Below, one piece after another: positions 1 to 8,055 of a DNA stretch of 64,000 nt (the first letter of the stretch is position 1; the number at the start of each line of letters is the position of its first letter). The position numbers and the translations under genes are program-made. Source of the stretch: Erythrobacter mangrovi (GTDB lineage: Bacteria; Pseudomonadota; Alphaproteobacteria; Sphingomonadales; Sphingomonadaceae); contig NZ_CP053921.1 in assembly GCF_013260645.1 (NCBI RefSeq), positions 930,001 to 994,000 on the forward strand, written 5' to 3'. A model generated the notes under the pieces. That model had not been told where the DNA came from and ran no database searches. It saw only the letters and a list, made by a program, of their open reading frames with translations.

Positions 1-14
1 TTGGGAACTGATCC

Positions 15-1247
15 ATGACGTCACTTCGTCGAGTCGCCATCTGCAAGCCCCTGCGCACCCCCGTCGGTCGCTATCTGGGCAGTCTCCAACCCTTGGAGGC
101 CGGAAAGCTTGGCGCCATCATCATCAAGGCACTGGTCGAGCGCAGCGGTATCGATCCGATGCGCGTCGACGACGTCGTCTTTAGCCAAGGCTACGGCAGC
201 GGCGAGGCACCTGCGATCGGCCACTGGAGCTGGTTGGCCGCAGGTTATCCCATCGAGGTTCCCGGCTTCCAGCTCGACCGGCGCTGCGGCTCGGGCCTGC
301 AGGCAGTCGCGACGGCGGCGATGATGGTCCAGACTGGCGTTGCCGATTGCGTCCTCGCGGGCGGGGTCGAGAGCATGTCCAACGTCGAACACTATACTAC
401 CGCAGCCCGCCAGGGCTCGCGCCTCGGCGACATGGTGCTGTGGGATCGACTGACCCGTGGACGGTTGATGAGCCAGCCGATCGAGCGATTTGGCGTCATT
501 ACCGGCATGATCGAAACCGCAGAGAACCTGGCCAAGGATTACGGCATTACCCGCGAAGAGGCCGATGCCTTCGCGGTCCGCAGTCACCAGAACGCCACCC
601 GCGCCTGGGCCGAAGGCAAGTTCGATGAACAGCTGGTTTCGGTCGAGATCCCCTCGCGCAAGGGCGATGCGGTCATCTTCGCCAAGGACGAGGGCTTCCG
701 CCCCGACGCCAGCATGGAAACGCTGGGCGCGCTGCGGGCGATCGACATCAAGCGCGATCCCGACGCCATCGTGACGGCGGGCAATGCCAGCCAGCAGAAT
801 GACGCCGCGGCGGCTTGCCTGGTGGTTGCGGAGGACAAGGTCGAGGAACTCGGCCTCGAACCGATCCTGTGGTTCCATTCGTGGAGCGCGGCAGGCTGCG
901 ACCCCAGCCGCATGGGTATTGGCCCCGTCCCGGCGGTCGAGCGCTTGTTCGCCCGCAACGGTCTCGGTTGGGGTGACATCGAGCTGATCGAGCTCAACGA
1001 AGCCTTCGCCCCGCAGGCGCTCGCCGTGCTCAAGGGCTGGGGGTTCTCTGACGACGACAGCCGCCGTGAGCTGGTCAACGTCAATGGTTCGGGCATCTCG
1101 CTCGGTCACCCGATCGGAGCCACCGGCATTCGCATCCTTGCCGACATGGCGCACGAAATGCGTCGCCGTGGGGCCCGCTATGGGCTCGAGACCATGTGCA
1201 TCGGCGGCGGGCAGGGGATGGCGGCCGTGTTCGAGCGCGCCGCCTGA
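15..1247 (+). CDS. Thiolase (acetyl-CoA acetyltransferase family)
   Basis: A 410-residue thiolase that should cleave or condense beta-ketoacyl-CoA thioesters in the cytoplasm. The nucleophilic cysteine is C91 in RRCGSGLQ, the GHPIGATG motif supplies H365, and the C-terminal CIGGGQG loop supplies the second active cysteine C395; the NEAF motif of the family is also present. The length is normal for the family. The stop codon overlaps the ATG of the downstream HotDog dehydratase (TGATG at 1245-1249), so the two are translationally coupled and probably act in one acyl-CoA pathway. Substrate chain length cannot be read from the sequence. A second thiolase with its own dehydratase lies at 9915-11096. 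Confidence 0.93.
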   Translation: MTSLRRVAICKPLRTPVGRYLGSLQPLEAGKLGAIIIKALVERSGIDPMRVDDVVFSQGYGSGEAPAIGHWSWLAAGYPIEVPGFQLDRRCGSGLQAVATAAMMVQTGVADCVLAGGVESMSNVEHYTTAARQGSRLGDMVLWDRLTRGRLMSQPIERFGVITGMIETAENLAKDYGITREEADAFAVRSHQNATRAWAEGKFDEQLVSVEIPSRKGDAVIFAKDEGFRPDASMETLGALRAIDIKRDPDAIVTAGNASQQNDAAAACLVVAEDKVEELGLEPILWFHSWSAAGCDPSRMGIGPVPAVERLFARNGLGWGDIELIELNEAFAPQALAVLKGWGFSDDDSRRELVNVNGSGISLGHPIGATGIRILADMAHEMRRRGARYGLETMCIGGGQGMAAVFERAA

Positions 1248-2101
1248 TGGGAAGCTGGTCCGCCTGGCTGGGGCGCGAGACGACGTCGCAGGACAGGCTC
1301 GATGCCGCGCTTGCCTCGCGCTGGTGCGCCACGATGGACCGTGCGGTTCCCGCAGACGGCACAATGCCGCAGGGCATCCACTTCTGCCTGTGCACCCCCG
1401 AAGCCCCGACAGCCGCGCTGGGCGAGGATGGACATCCGACGCGCGACGAGAGTGCAGCGAGCTTCTTCCCACCGGTTCCCCAACCACGCCGGATGTGGGC
1501 ATCGAGCAAGGTCACCTTCCTCTCACCCTTGACGATCGGCGCGCGGATCGAGCGCCGGTCGCGCATCGCCACGATCGACGAGAAAAGCGGCAAGACCGGG
1601 TCGCTGGTCTTCGTCGAAGTCGACCACGAGACCAGCGCCGATGGGACCCCCGCCGTGCGCGAACGGCAAACTTTGGTATATCGCGACGCTGCCAGCGCCG
1701 AGGCGCCGCTAAGTCCCCCGCAACCCGCCGCCAATGGTGTGGATCCAACGGGATGGGATGTGCACCGCACTCTGGTGCCAGACCCGCGATTGCTGTTCCG
1801 CTTCTCCGCGCTGACCTTCAACACCCACCGCATCCACTATGATGCACCCTATACGCGTGACGTCGAACGCTATCGCGGCCTGGTGGTGCATGGGCCCTTG
1901 ATGGCGAGCCTGCTGCTGCAACTGGCGGCAAGCGAGTTGGGCGAAAACCGGCTCGAGAGCTTCGGCTTCCGGGCCATCAGCCCGGCCATTGCAGGGGAAG
2001 AACTGAACCTGCTGATGCGTCGGGAGAGCGCCGGCCTTGAGCTGGCTGCGCTAGCATCCGATGGCCGTGAAGTGGTCAGGGCTCGCGCGAGCCTTGATTA
2101 A
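1247..2101 (+). CDS. MaoC/HTD2-like HotDog hydroxyacyl-thioester dehydratase
   Basis: A 284-residue protein resembling the type 2 hydroxyacyl-thioester dehydratases (FAS1-like dehydratase N-terminal domain followed by a MaoC-like half), a family that includes mesaconyl-C4-CoA hydratase relatives. The C-terminal half shows the typical FRFSALTFNTHRIHYD stretch and the VVHGPL motif around residues 185-230. The start at 1247 was chosen because it overlaps the stop of the thiolase gene (TGATG); the frame is open further upstream but that lies inside the thiolase. Context suggests hydration or dehydration of an enoyl-/hydroxyacyl-CoA intermediate feeding the neighbouring thiolase. The exact substrate is unknown. 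Confidence 0.85.
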   Translation: MGSWSAWLGRETTSQDRLDAALASRWCATMDRAVPADGTMPQGIHFCLCTPEAPTAALGEDGHPTRDESAASFFPPVPQPRRMWASSKVTFLSPLTIGARIERRSRIATIDEKSGKTGSLVFVEVDHETSADGTPAVRERQTLVYRDAASAEAPLSPPQPAANGVDPTGWDVHRTLVPDPRLLFRFSALTFNTHRIHYDAPYTRDVERYRGLVVHGPLMASLLLQLAASELGENRLESFGFRAISPAIAGEELNLLMRRESAGLELAALASDGREVVRARASLD

Positions 2102-2256
2102 GGTTGGCACGCCGCACTGCGCCTCACGGGCCTGCAATTCGCCAACCATTAGTTAACGTACTCCCGATATTTGTGAACTGTTCGAAGTCCCTCAAGTAAA
2201 TCAGGGATATAACGCGCCGCGGCAAAGCAGGTGCTTCGACAGCACGGGAGCAGAGA

Positions 2257-2631
2257 ATGTATGAAGTTCGGGCCGACGTTTCACGTCACTGCGTCATCCT
2301 AATCCTGAAACATGACTACAACCACGATCGCGATGCAGTTCATCAGGACTTCGTCGCTGCGGCCGAGCGGGTACGGTCCGAAGACGGCCACTTCGACGTG
2401 CTGGTCGACCTGGTCGGCATTCACGTCATAGCGCAGGAGCGGGTCGATAGCGGCGAGGTGCTCATGCGTTGGTGCGTTACCAATGGCATGCGGCGCGGCG
2501 CGATTGCGGTCGGCACGATGCTCCAGGAATTGCAGCTCAAGCGCTTGTCCGAGCGGAGCGAGAAATTCCGCTACTTCCGTTCGGTCGATGAGGCAGAGCG
2601 CTGGCTGGGCGAAACCTCGGTGGAAGCCTAA
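2257..2631 (+). CDS. Small STAS/SpoIIAA-like hypothetical protein
   Basis: A 124-residue soluble protein that I cannot assign with certainty. It has an alternating strand/helix pattern with an LVDLVG strand at about residues 49-54 and a C-terminal FRYFRSVDEAERWL segment. That C-terminus is typical of the small SpoIIAA-like/STAS-SEC14 single-domain proteins of proteobacteria, where a regulator-like binding role is suspected but rarely shown. It lies alone between the thiolase cassette and the convergent PPK2 gene, which begins 13 bp beyond its stop. No signal peptide or membrane segment is visible. Confidence 0.7.
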   Translation: MYEVRADVSRHCVILILKHDYNHDRDAVHQDFVAAAERVRSEDGHFDVLVDLVGIHVIAQERVDSGEVLMRWCVTNGMRRGAIAVGTMLQELQLKRLSERSEKFRYFRSVDEAERWLGETSVEA

Positions 2632-2644
2632 ATCACCGCGCCAT

Positions 2645-3427
2645 CTACCCGGCCTCATCGACAGGCGTGTAATTCACGATCGGTTGCAGGACGGAATAGC
2701 GTTCCGGGAGCGGCTCACGGCCGAGCGGGGGATAGTCGATTTCGGTGGGCTCTACCTGGGTATCGGGGAGGCGGTCGAGCAGGTCGCGCACGAGCGTCAG
2801 TCGGCCACGTTTCTGGTCATTGAAATCGACCAGGGTCCAAGGCGCCCAATCGGTGTGGGTGGCCGCAAGCATGGCTTCGCGCGCTTCGGTATAGGCATCA
2901 TACTTGTCACGCGCGGCAAGATCGACCGGCGAGAGCTTCCAGCGCTTGAGCGGGTCTTCCAGCCGTTCGCGCAGGCGTTCTTCCTGTTCGGCCTGGTCGG
3001 TGCCGAGCCAGTATTTGAACAGCAGGATGCCGTCCTCGACCAGTTGCTTTTCGAAAAGCGGTGCCTGCGCGAGAAATGCCGCGACCTGTTCAGGCGAGGC
3101 ATAACCCATGACCTTCTCGACACCCGCGCGGTTGTACCAGCTGCGATCGAACAGCACGATCTCGCCAGCACTAGGCAAGTGCGTGATGTAGCGTTGGAAA
3201 TACCATTGGGTCTGTTCCGCTTCGTTCGGCTTCGACAGCGCAACCACACGGCACTGGCGCGGGTTCAACGCCTCGCGGACAGCCTGGATCGCACCGCCCT
3301 TGCCCGCCGTATCGCGGCCTTCAAAGATCACCACGATCCGTTGCCCTGTCGCCTTGGCCCAGCGCGCCATGCCGACCAGTTCCGCCTGCATCGGCTCGAT
3401 CGCGTGCTCGTAATCCTCTTTATTCAC
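2645..3427 (-). CDS. ppk2: Polyphosphate kinase 2 family protein
   Basis: A 260-residue PPK2-type kinase that transfers phosphate between polyphosphate and nucleotides. The Walker A-like loop is FEGRDTAGKGG (about residues 36-45) and the Walker B-like element is FDRSWYNRAGVE (D94, R95), both diagnostic for PPK2. The start is a GTG at 3427, with a good GGGAGGTGAGG ribosome-binding site just upstream on the minus strand. The length matches single-domain PPK2 enzymes. Whether it prefers ADP, GDP or AMP (class I, II or III) cannot be decided by eye. It is divergent from the phenylalanine hydroxylase gene. Confidence 0.93.
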   Translation of the reverse strand: MNKEDYEHAIEPMQAELVGMARWAKATGQRIVVIFEGRDTAGKGGAIQAVREALNPRQCRVVALSKPNEAEQTQWYFQRYITHLPSAGEIVLFDRSWYNRAGVEKVMGYASPEQVAAFLAQAPLFEKQLVEDGILLFKYWLGTDQAEQEERLRERLEDPLKRWKLSPVDLAARDKYDAYTEAREAMLAATHTDWAPWTLVDFNDQKRGRLTLVRDLLDRLPDTQVEPTEIDYPPLGREPLPERYSVLQPIVNYTPVDEAG

Positions 3428-3485
3428 CCCTCACCTCCCGAAGCATTTGTGTGGCGGCCGCAAAAGTAGTATCATCAGCAACGAT

Positions 3486-4424
3486 ATGGCTACCATCGCA
3501 GAACCCGAACAGGACTTTAGCCGCCTGCCGGAGCTTCCGGCAGGAATTTTCACCGCGCCGCTAAAGAAACCGGCCCATGTCGGCGAAGACTGGCTGGAGC
3601 CGGCCCAGACCGTCTACTCGTCGGAGGAGGATGCGATCTGGAACGACCTGTTCGCACGCCAGATGCAGGTCCTGCCCGGGCGCGCGGCATCGTCCTTCAT
3701 CGCTGGCCTCGACAAGCTCAATCTGGATCGCGGCGGGGTACCCGAATTCGGCAAGCTCAGCGAAGACCTGAATGCCCTGACCGGCTGGACCGTCGTGCCG
3801 GTGCCAATGCTGATCCCCGATCACGTATTCTTCTGGCACCTCGCCAACCGGCGCTTCCCTGCGGGCAATTTCATCCGCACGCGCGAGACCTTCGACTACA
3901 TCCAGGAACCCGACGTATTCCATGACGTGTTCGGCCACGTGCCGATGCTGACCGATCCCGTCTATGCCGACTACATGCAGGAATATGGTCGCGCCGGGTG
4001 GAAGGCGATGCGCTACAACCGACTGAAGGCGCTCGGGGCGCTCTACTGGTATACGGTCGAGTTCGGGCTGATTCAGGAAACGGACGGCATCAAGGCCTAT
4101 GGCGCGGGAATCCTCTCGGGCCCGACCGAGGTGGTCTATGCCACCGAGGCTGAAAGCCCCAACCGCATCATGCTCAACGTCGACCGCGTCATGCGCACCG
4201 ACTACGTGATCAGCGATCTCCAGCCGACCTATTTCGTGATCGAGAGCTTTGCCGACCTCTACCGCCAGACGGTCGAGCGCGATTTCGACAAGCTCTATCG
4301 CCACCTCGGCCCCGGGTTCACCTATGCCAATACGGCGGTGATCGACGTCGATTACGTCGTCAATGAGGGTACGCTCGAGTACACGCTGCGCGGCGGACGC
4401 GGCAGCGGGGCCAAGCCGGTTTAA
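3486..4424 (+). CDS. phhA: Phenylalanine 4-monooxygenase
   Basis: A 312-residue bacterial phenylalanine hydroxylase that converts phenylalanine to tyrosine using tetrahydropterin, O2 and non-haem iron. The iron ligands are visible as H146 and H151 in FHDVFGHVPM and E192 in YTVEFGLIQ, with the conserved PDVFHD core before them. ATG 3486 is preferred over an in-frame start 13 codons upstream because the protein then begins with the usual short N-terminus. No pterin carbinolamine dehydratase (phhB) gene is adjacent. A strong hairpin follows the stop codon. The assignment is secure; in vivo it may serve phenylalanine catabolism or tyrosine supply. Confidence 0.95.
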   Translation: MATIAEPEQDFSRLPELPAGIFTAPLKKPAHVGEDWLEPAQTVYSSEEDAIWNDLFARQMQVLPGRAASSFIAGLDKLNLDRGGVPEFGKLSEDLNALTGWTVVPVPMLIPDHVFFWHLANRRFPAGNFIRTRETFDYIQEPDVFHDVFGHVPMLTDPVYADYMQEYGRAGWKAMRYNRLKALGALYWYTVEFGLIQETDGIKAYGAGILSGPTEVVYATEAESPNRIMLNVDRVMRTDYVISDLQPTYFVIESFADLYRQTVERDFDKLYRHLGPGFTYANTAVIDVDYVVNEGTLEYTLRGGRGSGAKPV

Positions 4425-4448
4425 GTGATATTCTAGCCCAGACACCGA

Positions 4449-4478
4449 AACCGGCCCGGAATCGCTCCCGGGCCGGTT
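4449..4478. terminator. Strong hairpin between convergent phhA and lipoprotein genes
   Basis: A perfect 11-bp inverted repeat (AACCGGCCCGG at 4449-4459 and its complement at 4468-4478) with an 8-nt loop lies 24 bp past the phhA stop codon. There is no clear T-run on either strand, but the stem is very GC-rich and sits exactly between convergent genes, so a bidirectional transcription-blocking role is the best reading. Confidence 0.7.
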
Positions 4479-4500
4479 CGCGTGACCTTACGGCCGTAGT

Positions 4501-4761
4501 TTAGTTGCCGGCGGCGTTGTCTGCCGCTTCACCGGCTTCTTCCATGGCATCGGCCTTGTCTTCAGCGGCGTCCGTCATGGCATCTTCCTGTGCATCGGTG
4601 ATCTGGCCAGCGTCTTCCATTGCCTCGGCTTGCTCGTTCACCACTTCCGCCTGCTGTTCGCCGACGTCTTCAGCCGCATCTTCCTTCGGGCCATCGCAAG
4701 CGACGACGCCCAGACTGAGGGTAGCAGCCGAAACGGTGATCAGAGCTTTGTTGAATTTCAT
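4501..4761 (-). CDS. Small acidic Ala/Glu/Asp-rich putative lipoprotein
   Basis: An 86-residue protein with a lipoprotein-type signal peptide: MKFNKALI, a hydrophobic stretch, then the lipobox-like VVAC giving a lipidated cysteine near residue 22. The mature part is almost entirely A, E, D and Q with repeated EDA/EQA/DAM units, very acidic, and likely an extended or coiled helix. ATG 4761 was chosen because AAGGGGACAACCC directly precedes it; the longer open frame upstream has no signal sequence. It is the last gene before the phhA terminator. Function is unknown; it resembles small alanine-rich envelope lipoproteins. Confidence 0.75.
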   Translation of the reverse strand: MKFNKALITVSAATLSLGVVACDGPKEDAAEDVGEQQAEVVNEQAEAMEDAGQITDAQEDAMTDAAEDKADAMEEAGEAADNAAGN

Positions 4762-4840
4762 GGGTTGTCCCCTTCTATGGTTGGATATCGACCCAATGCG
4801 CGAAGAAGGAAAGAGTTCCGAAATCAATCGTTTGTCGTAC

Positions 4841-5095
4841 TCATTGCGCCAGTCGGCGCCGCAGAAGGTTATACGCTGCGATAAGGCCGAGGGCCCCCAG
4901 CGTAGCCCATGCCAGAGCCCCGCCACTGACGCCGCCTACGATCGATGCATTGCCGCCGAATAGACCGGCGAGCAGTGAGCCAGCCGTACCGGCCAGCATC
5001 TGGCCAAAGATCAGGCGCCCGTCTTCGATGCGCAGGACGATAGTCCCCAGCCAGCCCAGCGCAGCACCCATCACGATCAGTATCAGCGCGCCCAT
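4841..5095 (-). CDS. GlsB/YeaQ/YmgE-type small membrane protein
   Basis: An 84-residue, glycine-rich integral membrane protein with about three transmembrane segments (roughly residues 2-20, 28-47 and 55-75) and a short basic tail ending RRRLAQ. The pattern of LGWLGTIVLRIEDGRLIFGQ followed by a Gly-rich second helix matches the transglycosylase-associated protein family (GlsB/YeaQ/YmgE), often linked to general stress. ATG 5095 is chosen because it begins directly with the first helix. It sits between uppP and the small lipoprotein on the same strand. Its biochemical role in the family is not established. Confidence 0.75.
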   Translation of the reverse strand: MGALILIVMGAALGWLGTIVLRIEDGRLIFGQMLAGTAGSLLAGLFGGNASIVGGVSGGALAWATLGALGLIAAYNLLRRRLAQ

Positions 5096-5182
5096 GGCAG
5101 ATATGTCCGGACATTGGTCATGTCCGATAAAAACCGCACATGAGGCTTTTGTTCCTGCCGTTGCGGCAGAACGAGCCACAGC

Positions 5183-5995
5183 TCATGCAAACGCGAACCA
5201 CGCCAGGACGGCCGAACCGGCGACAATGCGATACCAGGCGAACGGAGCGAATCCGCTGCGCCCGACGAAAGCGACAAAGGCGCGGATCACCAGCAGCGCG
5301 ACGATGAAGCTGACCACAAAGCCCAGCGCGATGTCGTCCCAGCCGACCCGCGCGCTGCCAGCCATCAGCGTATCGTACTTGGTCGCGATCTCGAGCCCCG
5401 AGGCCCCGATCATCGTCGGTACCGCGAGGAAGAACGAGAACTCGGCGGCCGTCTTGCGGTTCACGCCCATAGCCAGCGCCCCCATGATCGTCGCGCCCGA
5501 CCGGCTGACGCCGGGGACCATCGCCAGGCACTGCGCCAGGCCGACGCCGAGAACTGTCACGATGGGCAGGTCGGCCACGCCATGCTCGCCTTCCGGCTTG
5601 GACCAGCGTTCGATCCCCAAGATGGCAATCCCGCCGAGGATCAAGGTCCAGGGCACGATCTGCGGATTCCCGAGCATCGCTTCGAACTGTTCGTGGAGCA
5701 TGAGGCCCAGGACCGCGCTGGGCAGAAAGGCCAGGATCAGGTTGCGCGCGAACAGCAGCCCTTCGCGCTCGCCGCGCAGCACACCCATGCCCGCACCCCA
5801 GAACGTGCCCCAATATTGGTAGACAACCGCGAGGATCGCGCCGAGCTGGATCACGACGTTGAACATCGCCCATTCCTGCGGATCCGCACCCGAGAGCTCG
5901 GTGGCGAGAATCAGGTGCCCGGTCGAAGAGACAGGGATGAACTCGGTAAGCCCCTCGACAATGCCGAGGAAGATCGCGGTGAAATAGTCGCTCAT
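5183..5995 (-). CDS. uppP: Undecaprenyl-diphosphatase
   Basis: A 270-residue polytopic membrane enzyme that dephosphorylates undecaprenyl diphosphate so that the lipid carrier for peptidoglycan and surface polysaccharide can be reused. The N-terminal active-site motif EGLTEFIPVSSTGH (residues 14-27) and the PGVSRSG motif near the middle are both intact, and the rest is helical membrane segments. The length is typical for the BacA/UppP family. It lies downstream of the ABC exporter gene on the same strand with a 72-bp gap, so co-transcription is possible but not shown. Confidence 0.96.
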   Translation of the reverse strand: MSDYFTAIFLGIVEGLTEFIPVSSTGHLILATELSGADPQEWAMFNVVIQLGAILAVVYQYWGTFWGAGMGVLRGEREGLLFARNLILAFLPSAVLGLMLHEQFEAMLGNPQIVPWTLILGGIAILGIERWSKPEGEHGVADLPIVTVLGVGLAQCLAMVPGVSRSGATIMGALAMGVNRKTAAEFSFFLAVPTMIGASGLEIATKYDTLMAGSARVGWDDIALGFVVSFIVALLVIRAFVAFVGRSGFAPFAWYRIVAGSAVLAWFAFA

Positions 5996-6067
5996 TGGCT
6001 AAGCGCCCAAGAGAAAGGGATGGGCCAAGTCAAGCGGTCTGGCGCCGGAATGCGGTGGCCTGCACGC

Positions 6068-7894
6068 TCAACCGGCTTCGAGCACGAATTGCAGCGATGC
6101 CAACCGCGCATAGAGCCCGCCATTTGCCGCCAATTGGTCGTGGTTACCCTGCTCGACGATCTTGCCATCCTCCATCACCACGATCCGGTCGGCCGCACGC
6201 ACCGTCGAGAGGCGGTGCGCAATCACCAGTGTAGTGCGGTCCTGCATGAGATGTTCGAGCGCGTCCTGCACCAGCCGTTCGCTCTCGGCGTCGAGCGCGC
6301 TGGTCGCCTCGTCGAGCAACAGGATAGGCGCGTTGCGCAGCAAGGCCCGCGCAATCGCGATGCGTTGCCGCTGGCCGCCCGAAAGCTGCGTCCCGCTTTC
6401 GCCGAGATAGGTGTCCAGCCCCTGCGGGAGCTTCTCCAGGAATTCTTCCGCATTTGCCGCACGCGCGGCGGCCCAGATTTCCTCGTCGCTCGCGTCCCAA
6501 TTGCCATAGCGCAGATTGTCACGCGCATTGGCGCTGAACAGCACGCCCTCCTGCGGAACATAGGCCATCCGGCGGCGAACCTCGGCCGGATCGGCGCTGG
6601 TTAGCGGAATCCCGTCGATACGGATCGATCCGGCCTGGGGATCATAGAAGCGTTCCGCCAGCTGGAAGATGGTCGACTTGCCCGCTCCAGAGGGCCCAAC
6701 GATGGCTACGGTCTCCCCTGGCTCGACCTCGAGCGTGAAATCGAAGATGGCGGGGGCGTCGAGCCGTGTGGGATAGCGGAACGTGACATTGCGGAACGAC
6801 AGGCTGCCGCGCGCGGGAACGGGTAGCGCCTGCGGCCGCGCTGGCGGGGCGATCGCCGGCTTCTCCTCGAGCAGTTCGGCAAGCCGGCTGGCTGCACCGG
6901 CCCCGCGCAACAGGTCGCCGTAAACTTCGGTCAGCGCACCGAACGATCCCGCCACGAGACCCGCGGTGATGACGAAAGCCGCAATCGTACCGCCCGAAAT
7001 CGTGCCCGCGCTTACTTCTTCGGCACCCTTCCACACCAACATGGTGATGCCGCCGAATACGCACAGGATGACGATGGAGGTCATCGCCGCGCGGATCATG
7101 ATCCGCCGCTTGGCCGTGGTGAAGGTCCGTTCGACCGCGCCCAGGAAGCGCTCGTGCTCGCGCGCCTCCTGGTTGAACCCCTGGACGATCTTCATCGCCC
7201 CCAAAACTTCCGTGATCATGGCCCCGATATCGGCCACGCGGTCCTGGCTGGTCCGGCTGACATTGCGCAGGCGGCGGCCGAAGAAGGTGATTGGAACGAC
7301 GATCGCCGGGATGATCAGGACAAGCCCGATAGTCAGCCCGGGGATGAGCCAGAACAGATAGGCCGTACCGCCGATCGCCATCAGCGTGTTGCGCAGTGCC
7401 ACCGAAACCGTGGTCCCGACCACCGTTTCGATCAGCGCGGTGTCGCTGGTCATGCGGCTGGATATTTCCTTGGGACTGTTCTCTTCATAGAACCCGGGCG
7501 CCAGCCGCAGCAGGTTCTCCTGCACCTTCAGCCGCACATCGGCGACGACGCGTTCGCCAAGCCAGCTGACGAAGTAGAAGCGCATGGCCGTGCCCATCGC
7601 CAGGACGGCGACAATCAGCAGCAGGTAGCGAAACCAGCGCGCAATCTCGCCCGGGTCGGACCCTTCGGCAAATCCACGGTCGACGACCATTTTGAATCCG
7701 GCCGGAATCGCCAGCGTGGCACTGGCGGTGATCATCAGCGCGACCAGCGCCAGCGCGACATGGCCGGGATAGTTCGACGCCGCCTGCCACACCATGCGCA
7801 GCGGTCGCAGCGAGCGCTGCTTGCGCTCGGGCTTCGCGTCCTCAAGGCTCTCGGCCGGCTGTTCGGGTCTCTCGATCTCGGTCTGCGCATCCAT
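6068..7894 (-). CDS. MsbA-like ABC exporter (fused permease and ATPase)
   Basis: A 608-residue half-transporter with an N-terminal six-helix exporter domain (about residues 30-330) and a C-terminal ATPase. Walker A GPSGAGKS is near 400-407, the signature LSGGQRQR near 504-511, Walker B ILLLDEATSALD near 524-535, and the H-loop histidine follows in LVIAHRL. It should work as a homodimer in the inner membrane, exporting a lipid or other amphipathic substrate. ATG 7894 is preferred to an upstream GTG at 7903 that lies within the likely ribosome-binding region. The family is broad, so lipid A flipping is possible but not proven. Confidence 0.9.
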   Translation of the reverse strand: MDAQTEIERPEQPAESLEDAKPERKQRSLRPLRMVWQAASNYPGHVALALVALMITASATLAIPAGFKMVVDRGFAEGSDPGEIARWFRYLLLIVAVLAMGTAMRFYFVSWLGERVVADVRLKVQENLLRLAPGFYEENSPKEISSRMTSDTALIETVVGTTVSVALRNTLMAIGGTAYLFWLIPGLTIGLVLIIPAIVVPITFFGRRLRNVSRTSQDRVADIGAMITEVLGAMKIVQGFNQEAREHERFLGAVERTFTTAKRRIMIRAAMTSIVILCVFGGITMLVWKGAEEVSAGTISGGTIAAFVITAGLVAGSFGALTEVYGDLLRGAGAASRLAELLEEKPAIAPPARPQALPVPARGSLSFRNVTFRYPTRLDAPAIFDFTLEVEPGETVAIVGPSGAGKSTIFQLAERFYDPQAGSIRIDGIPLTSADPAEVRRRMAYVPQEGVLFSANARDNLRYGNWDASDEEIWAAARAANAEEFLEKLPQGLDTYLGESGTQLSGGQRQRIAIARALLRNAPILLLDEATSALDAESERLVQDALEHLMQDRTTLVIAHRLSTVRAADRIVVMEDGKIVEQGNHDQLAANGGLYARLASLQFVLEAG

Positions 7895-7962
7895 CGCCAC
7901 CACCTAGGTGGCGTTCCCGGGAAAATCCACTGCCGAGGACCAGTGCGGGCAAAACAATCGAT

Positions 7963-7977
7963 TTGTGCATTGCACAA
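7963..7977. promoter_or_regulatory. Palindrome upstream of phaZ (possible PHA-responsive operator)
   Basis: A perfect inverted repeat TTGTGC-ATT-GCACAA lies in the divergent gap between the ABC exporter and the PHA depolymerase, about 78 bp before the phaZ start. The core TGC-N3-GCA resembles the TGC-rich inverted repeats I recall for PhaR-type repressors in other alphaproteobacteria. That regulator is not in this window, so the link is inference. Confidence 0.45.
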
Positions 7978-8055
7978 TCGTCACGGGCGCGTCAGGATGG
8001 TGCGAATTGGGGTCGGCACACATAACAGAAGAGGCCGGCCAGCAGGGGACACGCA

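Noticed and set aside
1..11. A possible end of an upstream gene (TGA at 9-11)
   Set aside because: Only a few bases are visible, so a coding claim cannot be supported.
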